12,722 bases of DNA from the NCBI GenBank assembly GCA_947465365.1, contig CANIAV010000013.1, positions 1 to 12,722 on the forward strand. Direction: 5' to 3'. The notes under the pieces were generated by a model, which worked only from the letters and a program-made list of their open reading frames with translations, did not search any database and was not told the origin of the DNA. The stretch comes from Actinomycetota bacterium. Lineage in GTDB: Bacteria > Actinomycetota > Actinomycetes > Nanopelagicales > Nanopelagicaceae. Position numbers and translations under genes: made by a program. This document shows, one piece after another, positions 1-6,655 of this stretch (positions are counted from its first letter, which is position 1; every line of letters starts with the position of its first letter).

Positions 1-17
1 CATGGAGCAGTTGGTAA

Positions 18-1121
18 TTAACCCCAAAGCTCTTTGATTTCAACAACGCGACCTTCGTTGATGCTCTTATGAGCAGCAAGGCCGGTAACAACGCTAGTTA
101 CTCCATCTAGCAAAGTTACTTCTGCTGGAGTTGAATTAAGAATGGCATCACGGAATTTCACATGTTCAATATATGAAGCGCCATAGTGATGCCCCATGTA
201 CTTAACATCGTAGTTATGGACAATTTTTACTTCGCTTCCCCGCGCGCGGCTGGCACCTTGAGACCAGTTGGAAAGATCGCCAATTGAATCGCGCCGTGAT
301 GCCTTAACTGTTTGAGATGGCAAGAATGACTCTATCTTTCCCTTATCGCCAACTATCGTCAGGATTTCCTTATCGAAAGATCCCTCGGCAAACATACAGA
401 GATCGAGCATGCCACGCGCACCGCTGGCGTATTCCAGAATTACATAGGCGTTATCAAGCATATTTGCTTGACGCCCATCATATTTTTCATTTATGTGATT
501 AACGCTCTGACCGCCGGATGCGAAGACTCGGATTGGCTGTTCGCCCAAAACTAAATCCATCAAATTAAAATAGTGACAACACTTCTCAACTAAAGTTCCA
601 CCCGTGCGTTCGGTAAATCGATTCCAGTTATCAACTTTCGGATAAAAAGGTTCTCGATGTTCGCGAATCGATATTTGATGAATCTTGCCGGCGTCGCCTT
701 CTTTAGCTCTTGCGATTGCTTCAGTGACTGGTGGCATAAATCGATATTCCAAACCCATCCACGTAATTGCACTTCGCTTGGCATCGCAATCGAGGATAGA
801 TTTTAAATCTGCGATAGTTGTTGCCAGCGGCTTTTCAACAAAGACAGCCAAATTGGTAGCGAGAGCATCTTTCAAGATGGCCGCATGTGTGTCATTTGGG
901 GTAGCGATGATTACGGCATCGATTAACCCCGAATCTAAAAGATCGCGATGGTCGCTAAAGGCCTTAGCCCCCGGCGCCATTTCAAGAGCCGCCGCAATCG
1001 ATGGGCTGTGCGAGTCACTGATCGCCGTGACGGTTGCGCCCCCCATCACCTTGATATTGGAAATATGCTCGCGCCCCATGCTTCCAACGCCGATCACGCC
1101 GTAACGAAGCTCGCTCTTCAT
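18..1121 (-). CDS. Gfo/Idh/MocA-family NAD(P)-dependent oxidoreductase, substrate unknown
   Basis: A 367-residue protein, a normal length for the family. Seen: an N-terminal Rossmann nucleotide-binding fold with GVGSMG at about residues 11-16, the family EKP motif at 96-98 (K97 is the expected catalytic lysine), and a C-terminal substrate domain with E179-x3-H183 (in LVEKCCHYFN) where relatives usually have D-x3-H. The ATG at 1121 is chosen; an in-frame GTG at 1127 would add two residues, and neither has a strong ribosome binding site. It is divergent from the sulfolactate operon and shares with it an intergenic region bearing paired operator-like sites, so co-regulation is likely. Most members oxidise sugars or polyols at one carbon; some instead hydrolyse glycosides by a transient NAD oxidation, including recently described NAD-dependent sulfoquinovosidases. 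A link to sulfosugars would suit the neighbours but is inference. Family assignment is firm, substrate is not. Confidence 0.85.
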   Translation of the reverse strand: MKSELRYGVIGVGSMGREHISNIKVMGGATVTAISDSHSPSIAAALEMAPGAKAFSDHRDLLDSGLIDAVIIATPNDTHAAILKDALATNLAVFVEKPLATTIADLKSILDCDAKRSAITWMGLEYRFMPPVTEAIARAKEGDAGKIHQISIREHREPFYPKVDNWNRFTERTGGTLVEKCCHYFNLMDLVLGEQPIRVFASGGQSVNHINEKYDGRQANMLDNAYVILEYASGARGMLDLCMFAEGSFDKEILTIVGDKGKIESFLPSQTVKASRRDSIGDLSNWSQGASRARGSEVKIVHNYDVKYMGHHYGASYIEHVKFRDAILNSTPAEVTLLDGVTSVVTGLAAHKSINEGRVVEIKELWG

Positions 1122-1127
1122 AGCCAC

Positions 1128-1140
1128 AGGTTAGACCACT
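1128..1140. promoter_or_regulatory. Putative GntR/FadR-type operator, site 1
   Basis: AGGTTAGACCACT lies immediately upstream of the leftward oxidoreductase start. It matches the second site at 1201-1213 at 12 of 13 positions. The core GGTTAGACC is an imperfect inverted repeat (one half-site GACC, the other GGTT). It resembles TGGTCNGACCA, the operator pattern of FadR-subfamily GntR regulators. No regulator gene is present in the window, so the binding protein is inferred. Confidence 0.45.
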
Positions 1141-1162
1141 GAGGATTATTTGGGCAGAGCCC

Positions 1163-1192
1163 TAGACGAAACACGCTCACCTATCCTAGACT
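1163..1192 (+). promoter_or_regulatory. Possible promoter of the sulfolactate operon
   Basis: TAGACG (1163-1168) and TAGACT (1187-1192) are separated by 18 bp and each match 4 of 6 bases of the -35 and -10 consensus. Transcription would start near 1199, placing the operator-like site at 1201-1213 on the start point, a usual position for repression. The match is weak and is offered mainly because its placement agrees with the operator and the ribosome binding site. Confidence 0.25.
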
Positions 1193-1200
1193 CCTGCAAG

Positions 1201-1213
1201 AGGTCAGACCACT
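1201..1213. promoter_or_regulatory. Putative GntR/FadR-type operator, site 2
   Basis: AGGTCAGACCACT contains the inverted repeat GGTC-A-GACC and matches TGGTCNGACCA at all but the first base. It sits 32 bases upstream of the suyA start codon and repeats site 1 with one substitution 73 bp away. The combination of symmetry, duplication and position in a divergent promoter region supports a transcription factor site controlling both directions. Confidence 0.55.
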
Positions 1214-1245
1214 ACCCCTAATTATGCGAGAGAGGAACGTCAGAT

Positions 1246-1548
1246 ATGGCAATTACCCCACCGCAGTATCTGCTTCATCATGATGGCGATAACGTGGCCG
1301 TTGCGATGATGGATATGCAGCCAGGAACTCTTCACGGTCGATCCGTGAAAGAAGGAACAGAGAGCACCGCGGTTTTAAATCACGCGATTCCGCTCGGCCA
1401 CAAATTTGCCCTAACAGATATTGCAAGCGGCGAAGCGATCATTAAATACGGAATCAAGGTTGGACTTGCTTCAGCTGCGATCAAAAAAGGCGATTACATT
1501 CACACACACAATATGAGGAGTTATCGATGGGAAGCAAGCCGCGCTTAA
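1246..1548 (+). CDS. suyA: (R)-3-sulfolactate sulfo-lyase, small (alpha) subunit SuyA
   Basis: A 100-residue SAF-domain protein, the small subunit of a two-subunit UxaA-superfamily lyase. With SuyB it cleaves (R)-3-sulfolactate to pyruvate and sulfite in the cytoplasm. Seen: an N-terminal segment with HHDGDNVAVAM, the central IPLGHKFALTDI and VIKYG segments typical of the SAF fold, and the closing YIHTHNMRSYRW, which resembles the HVHN-K-RW ending of known SuyA proteins as I remember them. A good ribosome binding site, GAGAGAGG at 1228-1235, precedes the ATG. Its last 22 bases overlap suyB, which points to coupled translation of the two subunits. Small subunits of altronate or galactarate dehydratases share this fold; the identity rests largely on SuyB and the neighbouring genes. 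Confidence 0.85.
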   Translation: MAITPPQYLLHHDGDNVAVAMMDMQPGTLHGRSVKEGTESTAVLNHAIPLGHKFALTDIASGEAIIKYGIKVGLASAAIKKGDYIHTHNMRSYRWEASRA

Positions 1549-2693
1549 TGGGATACCGCCGCGAAAACGGCGCTATGGGTATCCGCAATCACGTAATTAT
1601 TCTGCCCCTTGATGACCTATCAAATGCTGCCGCAGAAGCTGTAGCAAAAGTCATTCCAGGCACTCTCGCATTGCCGCATGCATTCGGACGCCTGCAATTT
1701 GGTGAAGATCTAGAGCTGACTTTCAATACTTTAATTGGTACTGGCGTAAACGCCAACGTTGCCGCCGTCGTTGTGATCGGCATTGAACCAAAATGGACAC
1801 AACGCGTAGCTGATGGAATTGCAAAGACAGGCAAACCTGTTGCAGCATTTTCAATCGAAGGCAAAGGCGACCTTAAAGTAATTCAAGAAGCAAGTCGCGT
1901 AGCAGCGATGTTCCTACAAGATGCATCTGGCCTGGAACGTGAAGCAGCCGAAATGGGCGACATGATTATGTCGATCAAATGTGGCGAGTCAGATACAACT
2001 TCAGGACTTGGTTCTTGCCCGACTACGTCACAAGCAGTCGATCGCTGGGTAGCCGCCGGTGGAACGGTCTTCTTTGGCGAAACATCTGAGCTAACTGGTG
2101 GCGAACACTTAATCGCTGACCGTTGCATCGACGATGCTTGCCGCGATCTATTCCAACTCACTTACGACAATTACATAAAGGTAATTGAAGCAACGGGTGC
2201 AAATCTTCTAGGTTCACAGCCAACACAAGGAAATATTGCTGGCGGACTTACAACTATTGAAGAGAAGGCCCTTGGAAATATCGCTAAGACTGGTTCGGTT
2301 CCAGTTGTTGGAGTTCTAAAGCCAGCAGAAGCGCCAGACCCAAAGAAAAAAGGCCTTTACTTTATGGATTCTTCTTCGGCAGCAGCAGAGTGCGTAACTC
2401 TGATGGCAGCAGGTGGCGCAGTTATTCACTTATTCCCAACGGGACAAGGCAATGTGATTGGTAATCCAATTATCCCTGTCCTGAAGTTAACAGCGAATAT
2501 CAAGACTGCTAACTCAATGACTGAACACATCGATCTCGATGTTTCTGGACTATTGCGTTATGAATATGACTTAACCAAGGCTGGCGACATGATGATGGAT
2601 GTCATTAATCAAACTGTTAACGGACGCCTCTGCAAGGCGGAAGTTATGGGCCATCGTGAATTCACCTTCACAAAGTTGTATATCTCCGCATAA
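1527..2693 (+). CDS. suyB: (R)-3-sulfolactate sulfo-lyase, large (beta) subunit SuyB
   Basis: A 388-residue catalytic subunit of the UxaA/GarD superfamily that eliminates sulfite from (R)-3-sulfolactate, leaving pyruvate. Seen: an N-terminal GYRRENGAMGIRNHVIILP segment, IGIEPKWTQRV near residues 90-100, KCGESDTTSG near 151-160 (likely metal and substrate residues), FGETSELTGGEHL, GGLTTIEEKALGNI, MDSSSAAAE and FPTGQGNVIGNP. These agree with SuyB sequences I recall and differ from altronate dehydratases, which are about 100 residues longer and carry the SAF domain on the same chain. Start ATG at 1527 is preceded by GAGGAG at 1515-1520, inside suyA. The stop TAA shares a base with the next start. 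Sulfo-lyase is strongly preferred over sugar-acid dehydratase because of the downstream slcC-comC-exporter genes. Confidence 0.9.
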   Translation: MGSKPRLMGYRRENGAMGIRNHVIILPLDDLSNAAAEAVAKVIPGTLALPHAFGRLQFGEDLELTFNTLIGTGVNANVAAVVVIGIEPKWTQRVADGIAKTGKPVAAFSIEGKGDLKVIQEASRVAAMFLQDASGLEREAAEMGDMIMSIKCGESDTTSGLGSCPTTSQAVDRWVAAGGTVFFGETSELTGGEHLIADRCIDDACRDLFQLTYDNYIKVIEATGANLLGSQPTQGNIAGGLTTIEEKALGNIAKTGSVPVVGVLKPAEAPDPKKKGLYFMDSSSAAAECVTLMAAGGAVIHLFPTGQGNVIGNPIIPVLKLTANIKTANSMTEHIDLDVSGLLRYEYDLTKAGDMMMDVINQTVNGRLCKAEVMGHREFTFTKLYISA

Positions 2694-3631
2694 TGATTCT
2701 CATCTCTGAGGATGTCTGGGGAACTCCCTTCCAAAAACTGGAGGGGAGTTTTCCCATTGTCAGAAGCGACGACTTGTGGAAGAACCCAGATGAATTAAAG
2801 AATTTAATAAAGGATGTAACCGCCTTGGTTGTGCGAAATAGAACCAAAGTAACTGCAGATGTTATTGCGGCCGCTCCAAATTTAAAGGTGATCGCTCGCG
2901 CCGGAGTTGGTCTAGACAATATTGATATCAAAGCCGCTGATGCAGCAGGCGTTGTAGTCGTTGCCGGCCTGGGTGCAAACGCTGTAAGTGTTGGCGAATT
3001 AACTTTAGGTTTGGCGCTATCTCTTTTAAGAAATATTCCAGGACATGATTCAGTTACTCGTGACGGAAACTGGATCCGCACTCCGGGTCGCGAATTGTCA
3101 GGCCTAACCTGGGGGCTACTTGGATGCGGAGCAACTGGTTTAGCAACCGCGAAGTTACTTCAGGGATTTGGTTGCACAATTATCGGATATGACCCGTATG
3201 CCAAGGATTTGCAGGGAATCGAGCAAACGACTTTTGAAAAAGTTTTAAAGCAGAGCGATGTTGTAAGTATTCATATGCCATCGACTACTGAAACAAATGG
3301 TTCCATAAATTCCGAGACTCTCAAATTGATGAAGCCTGATGCGGTCATAGTAAATGTTGGACGTGGCGAAGTTATAAATGAAGCAGATTTAATGAGCGCT
3401 TTGCAGGCAAAGGTAATTGCTGGTGCTGCCCTAGATGTCCGTGCGCAGGAACCTCCGGTAAAAGGCGAAATGGAAATTATTCCAAACCTAATTTTGACAC
3501 CGCATGTCGCTGGTATAACCAAAGAAAGCCAACTGCGAATAAATGAAATCCTTGCCTCTAACATCTGGAAAGTTTTAAAGGATGAATCTGCTACCCATGC
3601 CGTTGGCGCCTTAAAAGTAAGCAGCAACTAA
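2693..3631 (+). CDS. slcC: D-2-hydroxyacid dehydrogenase, probable (S)-sulfolactate dehydrogenase SlcC
   Basis: A 312-residue NAD-dependent enzyme of the D-isomer 2-hydroxyacid dehydrogenase family (phosphoglycerate dehydrogenase-like). Expected reaction: (S)-3-sulfolactate to 3-sulfopyruvate. Seen: the ARAGVGLDNID segment at about 69-78, a Rossmann GLLGCGATG at 141-149 with D167 as the NAD-ribose acidic residue, and the catalytic trio R224 (NVGRGEVI), E253 (AQEPP) and H271 (TPHVAG). There is no C-terminal regulatory ACT domain, so it is not a full serine-biosynthesis SerA. The ATG overlaps the suyB stop by one base. In known sulfolactate clusters SlcC works with ComC to convert the S to the R enantiomer used by SuyAB. 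Family is certain; the substrate is inferred from context. Confidence 0.78.
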   Translation: MILISEDVWGTPFQKLEGSFPIVRSDDLWKNPDELKNLIKDVTALVVRNRTKVTADVIAAAPNLKVIARAGVGLDNIDIKAADAAGVVVVAGLGANAVSVGELTLGLALSLLRNIPGHDSVTRDGNWIRTPGRELSGLTWGLLGCGATGLATAKLLQGFGCTIIGYDPYAKDLQGIEQTTFEKVLKQSDVVSIHMPSTTETNGSINSETLKLMKPDAVIVNVGRGEVINEADLMSALQAKVIAGAALDVRAQEPPVKGEMEIIPNLILTPHVAGITKESQLRINEILASNIWKVLKDESATHAVGALKVSSN

Positions 3632-4638
3632 TGGCGCAACTCACCGTTGGCTCAGCAATCGAACAAGCAAAATCCTTACTGATTTCTAGTGGAGTTCCTG
3701 TGCAAGAGGCTGAAACCACAGCACGTTGCATCGTTGCAAGTGATCGTTGGGGAATAGGAAGCCATGGGTTAATGCGACTTCCTTTCTATCTGGCACGTTT
3801 ACAAGCTGGCGGTATCAAGGCAGATGCAAAGTTTAAAATAGTTACTGATCTACCAAGCTTGGTGGTCTTTGATGGTGACGATGGGCTTGGCCATTGGCAG
3901 TTACAGAAAGCCGCCGAAACTGCTGCAGAACGTGCTCAAAAAAATGGAATTGCAGCTGTTGGTATTGGCCGCTCCAACCATTGTGGCGCTTTGGGAATCT
4001 ATGTTTGGCCGATGATTAATAAAGGTTTAGTTGGAATTGCATTCAGTACCGGCCCAGCAGTAATGCCTCCTTGGGGCGGAAGTTCAGCGCTGCTCTCAAC
4101 TTCACCTATTGCCGCCGGAATTCCCACAAATCCTCCAACAGTTATAGACCTTGCAACAAGTGCGGTAGCAAGAGGGAAAATTCAAGCAAAGGCGCAAGCT
4201 GGAGCTGAACTTGAGCCAGGTTGGGCATTTACCAAAGAAGGTGCGCCAACAACTGATGCCAAAGAAGCGCTAGCAGGAATGTTGGCACCGCTGGGTGGAG
4301 TAAAGGGTTACGCGATTGCGGTATTGGTCGAATCTCTAACAGGAATGTTGATTGGGCCATCCTTGGCAAAAAATATCCCAGATATGTTCTCGGCGGATCA
4401 AGATGCAAAGCCACAGGAGATTTCACATTTTATAATTGCAATAGATTCTGCAAAGTTATCGGTAGATGGTGAGAATTCAAGAACTTCTGATTTTCTAACT
4501 GCCATCACTGATGCTGGAGGACGTCTACCTGGATCAAATCGTGTTAATCCGGAGAATCTAGATATGGCAGAAAGCATCACAATCACAGATCAGGTAGCAG
4601 ATCAGCTATCGCAGTGGTCGGCTAAGTTGGGAATTTAA
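3631..4638 (+). CDS. comC: Ldh2/MDH2-family dehydrogenase, probable (R)-sulfolactate dehydrogenase ComC
   Basis: A 335-residue NAD(P)H-dependent malate/L-lactate/sulfolactate dehydrogenase, a family without a classical Rossmann fold. Expected reaction: reversible sulfopyruvate to (R)-3-sulfolactate. Seen: DRWGIGSHGLMRLP with H45, GRSNHCGALG with H117 (probable catalytic region), RGKI at 181-184, GWAF at 197-200, and the KGYAIAVLVESLTG cofactor/dimer segment from K225. The start overlaps the slcC stop (TAATG). With SlcC it would racemise sulfolactate through sulfopyruvate, feeding the R form to SuyAB. Malate or ureidoglycolate dehydrogenase activities belong to the same family, but the operon makes sulfolactate the best choice. 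Confidence 0.8.
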   Translation: MAQLTVGSAIEQAKSLLISSGVPVQEAETTARCIVASDRWGIGSHGLMRLPFYLARLQAGGIKADAKFKIVTDLPSLVVFDGDDGLGHWQLQKAAETAAERAQKNGIAAVGIGRSNHCGALGIYVWPMINKGLVGIAFSTGPAVMPPWGGSSALLSTSPIAAGIPTNPPTVIDLATSAVARGKIQAKAQAGAELEPGWAFTKEGAPTTDAKEALAGMLAPLGGVKGYAIAVLVESLTGMLIGPSLAKNIPDMFSADQDAKPQEISHFIIAIDSAKLSVDGENSRTSDFLTAITDAGGRLPGSNRVNPENLDMAESITITDQVADQLSQWSAKLGI

Positions 4639-5652
4639 ATGATCAAGACCGCCCCCGGACTTGGGCTTATTGGAGCAGTTGTAGCCATCGCTTTTCAAAT
4701 CCATAATTTCCAACCTGCGATTAGCCCGTTGGCGCTCTGTGTTGCCTTTGGGTTCGCAATTGCAAACTTTGCGGCGTGGCCAACATTTGCAACTGCAGGG
4801 ACAACCCTTGCGAGTAAGAAATTGATGCGGATCGGTGTAGCGCTACTTGGAGCACAAGTGAGCGTACTTTCTCTTAAAGCAATTGGCGTCAAGGGAGTTA
4901 TTACCGTAATTCTCGTTGTTACTTTTACGATCGTTGGAATATTGACGCTCTCCAAAATATTTAATATGAGTGGTGAACTTGGCCTGCTTATTGGCGTCGG
5001 TTTCGGTGTATGTGGAGCAACTGCCGTTGCCGCAATCCGTCCACAAACTCGGGCGACAGAAGAAGAAACTTCTTATGCAATCGCTTTGATATCTCTCTGT
5101 GGCACACTGTCAATTTTTATTCTGCCATTTCTTGGCCATCTACTCGGATTATCTGATCAAACTTTTGGCTCTTGGGCTGGTGCTGCAGTACACGATGTTG
5201 GTCAAGTAATTGCGACCGCATCTGTCTGGAGTGATGATGCAGTCAAATCTGCAGTAGTAATTAAATTAGCTCGCGTCTGCTTACTGGCCCCAATAGTTTT
5301 AATTCTTTCCATACGTCACCGCCGCTACCTAACTTCAATTGCACATAAGAACGATCTAACAACGGATCAAGCAAATCAAAAAAATAGCAAGGTGCCGCTA
5401 ATTCCATTCTTTGTAATAGGTTTTATTGCTGTAGCTATAATTCAAAATACGTTAGATATTCCAACAGGTCTTCATGATGCGATTGTTCTAATCAGCAAAA
5501 TTCTTTTAGGTGCGGGTCTTGTAGCGCTGGGGTCAAGCGTTCGGTGGAGATCAATCCGTGCAATCGGACCAAGACCATTGGTTATGGGAATGATCGCCTG
5601 GGTAATTGTTGCTGGAGTGGCTCTTGTTGCAGTACAAATCACTGGACTCTGA
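4639..5652 (+). CDS. suyZ: YeiH/SuyZ-family putative sulfite/sulfate exporter
   Basis: A 337-residue polytopic membrane protein of the conserved hypothetical 698 family, with around ten hydrophobic helices. Seen: the family signatures GVGFGVCGATAVAA near residues 117-130 and the later AVHDVGQVIATASVWSDD followed by AVVIKLARVCLLAP, both in the places expected of discontinuous helices lining the transport path. The start codon directly follows the comC stop, so it is the fifth gene of the same transcription unit. SuyZ in Paracoccus was proposed to export the sulfur oxyanion freed by SuyAB. No sulfite-oxidising enzyme is present in the window, so either sulfite is exported directly or oxidation is encoded elsewhere. 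A polar loop of about 30 residues (HRRYLTSIAHKND and following) interrupts the helices near residues 227-255. Confidence 0.82.
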   Translation: MIKTAPGLGLIGAVVAIAFQIHNFQPAISPLALCVAFGFAIANFAAWPTFATAGTTLASKKLMRIGVALLGAQVSVLSLKAIGVKGVITVILVVTFTIVGILTLSKIFNMSGELGLLIGVGFGVCGATAVAAIRPQTRATEEETSYAIALISLCGTLSIFILPFLGHLLGLSDQTFGSWAGAAVHDVGQVIATASVWSDDAVKSAVVIKLARVCLLAPIVLILSIRHRRYLTSIAHKNDLTTDQANQKNSKVPLIPFFVIGFIAVAIIQNTLDIPTGLHDAIVLISKILLGAGLVALGSSVRWRSIRAIGPRPLVMGMIAWVIVAGVALVAVQITGL

Positions 5653-5700
5653 GAGTAATTAATATCCAATCATCGTCAGTAAGCGCCAAACGTTCGCAAG

Positions 5701-5729
5701 TAGACAGTACTGGACTCTTTTAATAGCCT
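5701..5729 (+). promoter_or_regulatory. Possible promoter for the ABC transporter operon
   Basis: TAGACA (5701-5706) and TAGCCT (5724-5729) are spaced by 17 bp in the 113-bp gap after suyZ, the largest rightward gap in the window. The -35 matches 5 of 6 consensus bases but the -10 is poor. The gap itself suggests a new transcription unit begins here. No convincing terminator hairpin was seen between 5653 and 5765. Confidence 0.25.
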
Positions 5730-5765
5730 TTGCGAGTATTGCTAACTCCACGAAAGGGAGACAAC

Positions 5766-6611
5766 GTGCAAAAACCTAAATCGCTAATTTTCGCAGTAAC
5801 AATTGCTCTTGCATTTGGTTTAACTGCTTGCTCAAAGTCAGAGTCGACCGACGTTGCTTCAGCATCTTGCGCAAAAGCTGATCTTGCGACTGTTACTTCT
5901 GGCAAACTTACAATCGCAACGGGGGAGCCTGCTTACTATCCTTGGGTAATCGATGACAAGCCAGAGACCGGTGAAGGTTTTGAAGGAGCTGTTGCATACG
6001 CAGTTGCCAAACAACTGGGCTACACAAATGATGAAGTTGTCTGGGTTCGTACCACATTTGATGGCGCAGTCACGCCAGGTGAGAAGAATTTTGACTTCAA
6101 TTTGCAGCAATTCTCAATCACTGCGGATCGTTCAAAGGTAGTTGATTTCTCATCACCTTATTACACCGCTCCACAAGCAATCGTCTCTTACAAGGGCAGC
6201 AAGATTGCCGGCAAGACTTCTATTGCAGATCTGAAGAGTGCCAAGCTTGGCGCCGCAGTTGGCACAACTTCACTTGATGCAATCGAAAAACAAATCGGTA
6301 TCAAGCCACAGGTATTTAATGACAACGCTTCTGGAGTTACCGCACTTAAGAATGGTCAGATCGATGGTCTAGTAGTAGACCTTCCAACTGCCTTCTATCT
6401 CTCAGGAGTTGAAGTAAAAGATGGTCTAATTGTTGGTCAGCTTCCATCAACTGGTGCTGGCGATCAATTTGGTCTCTTGCTGTCAAAGGGAAGCAAGCTA
6501 ACAAAATGCGTTACTGGCGCAGTTGATGCAATTACTGCCGATGGCACTCTGGCTGCAATTACTGATAAGTGGTTAGCCACTGATGCAGGCGCACCAGTTT
6601 TAAAGCCATAA
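5766..6611 (+). CDS. ABC transporter substrate-binding lipoprotein, polar amino acid family
   Basis: A 281-residue extracytoplasmic solute-binding protein of the bacterial family 3 (SBP_bac_3) type. The GTG at 5766 is chosen because AAAGGGAG at 5753-5760 is a strong ribosome binding site and because translation then opens with a lipoprotein signal peptide: MQKPK, a hydrophobic stretch, then lipobox LTAC with C22 as the lipidated cysteine. An upstream in-frame TTG at 5730 would spoil this. The mature protein has GEGFEGAVAYAVAKQLGY, FDFNLQQFSITADRSKVVDFSSPYY and AAVGTTSLDAI, the normal family landmarks. Two further cysteines occur (C35 region and C-terminal KCVTG), which may form a disulfide. 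It should deliver ligand to the permease and ATPase encoded next. Ligand unknown; amino acids, cysteate-like sulfonates or opine-like compounds are possible. Confidence 0.88.
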   Translation: MQKPKSLIFAVTIALAFGLTACSKSESTDVASASCAKADLATVTSGKLTIATGEPAYYPWVIDDKPETGEGFEGAVAYAVAKQLGYTNDEVVWVRTTFDGAVTPGEKNFDFNLQQFSITADRSKVVDFSSPYYTAPQAIVSYKGSKIAGKTSIADLKSAKLGAAVGTTSLDAIEKQIGIKPQVFNDNASGVTALKNGQIDGLVVDLPTAFYLSGVEVKDGLIVGQLPSTGAGDQFGLLLSKGSKLTKCVTGAVDAITADGTLAAITDKWLATDAGAPVLKP

Positions 6612-6655
6612 GCAACTTGCTGTAAAAGTTAGATAAACGCGGTAGTTTGGCGACC

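Noticed and set aside
1..3. CAT at the left edge could be the ATG of a further leftward gene following the oxidoreductase.
   Set aside because: Only one codon is inside the window and no ribosome binding site supports it, although the spacing would suit an operon partner.
685..1104. Rightward open frame opposite the oxidoreductase gene.
   Set aside because: Antisense shadow of a well-supported gene, with no recognisable domain or ribosome binding site.
1527..2693. Altronate or galactarate dehydratase large subunit.
   Set aside because: Shorter chain, split subunit arrangement, remembered resemblance to SuyB, and slcC/comC/exporter neighbours all favour sulfolactate sulfo-lyase; no hexuronate genes are present.
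5730..5765. Longer start (TTG at 5730) for the binding protein.
   Set aside because: It would put 12 charged or polar residues before the lipoprotein signal peptide and ignore the strong ribosome binding site in front of GTG 5766.
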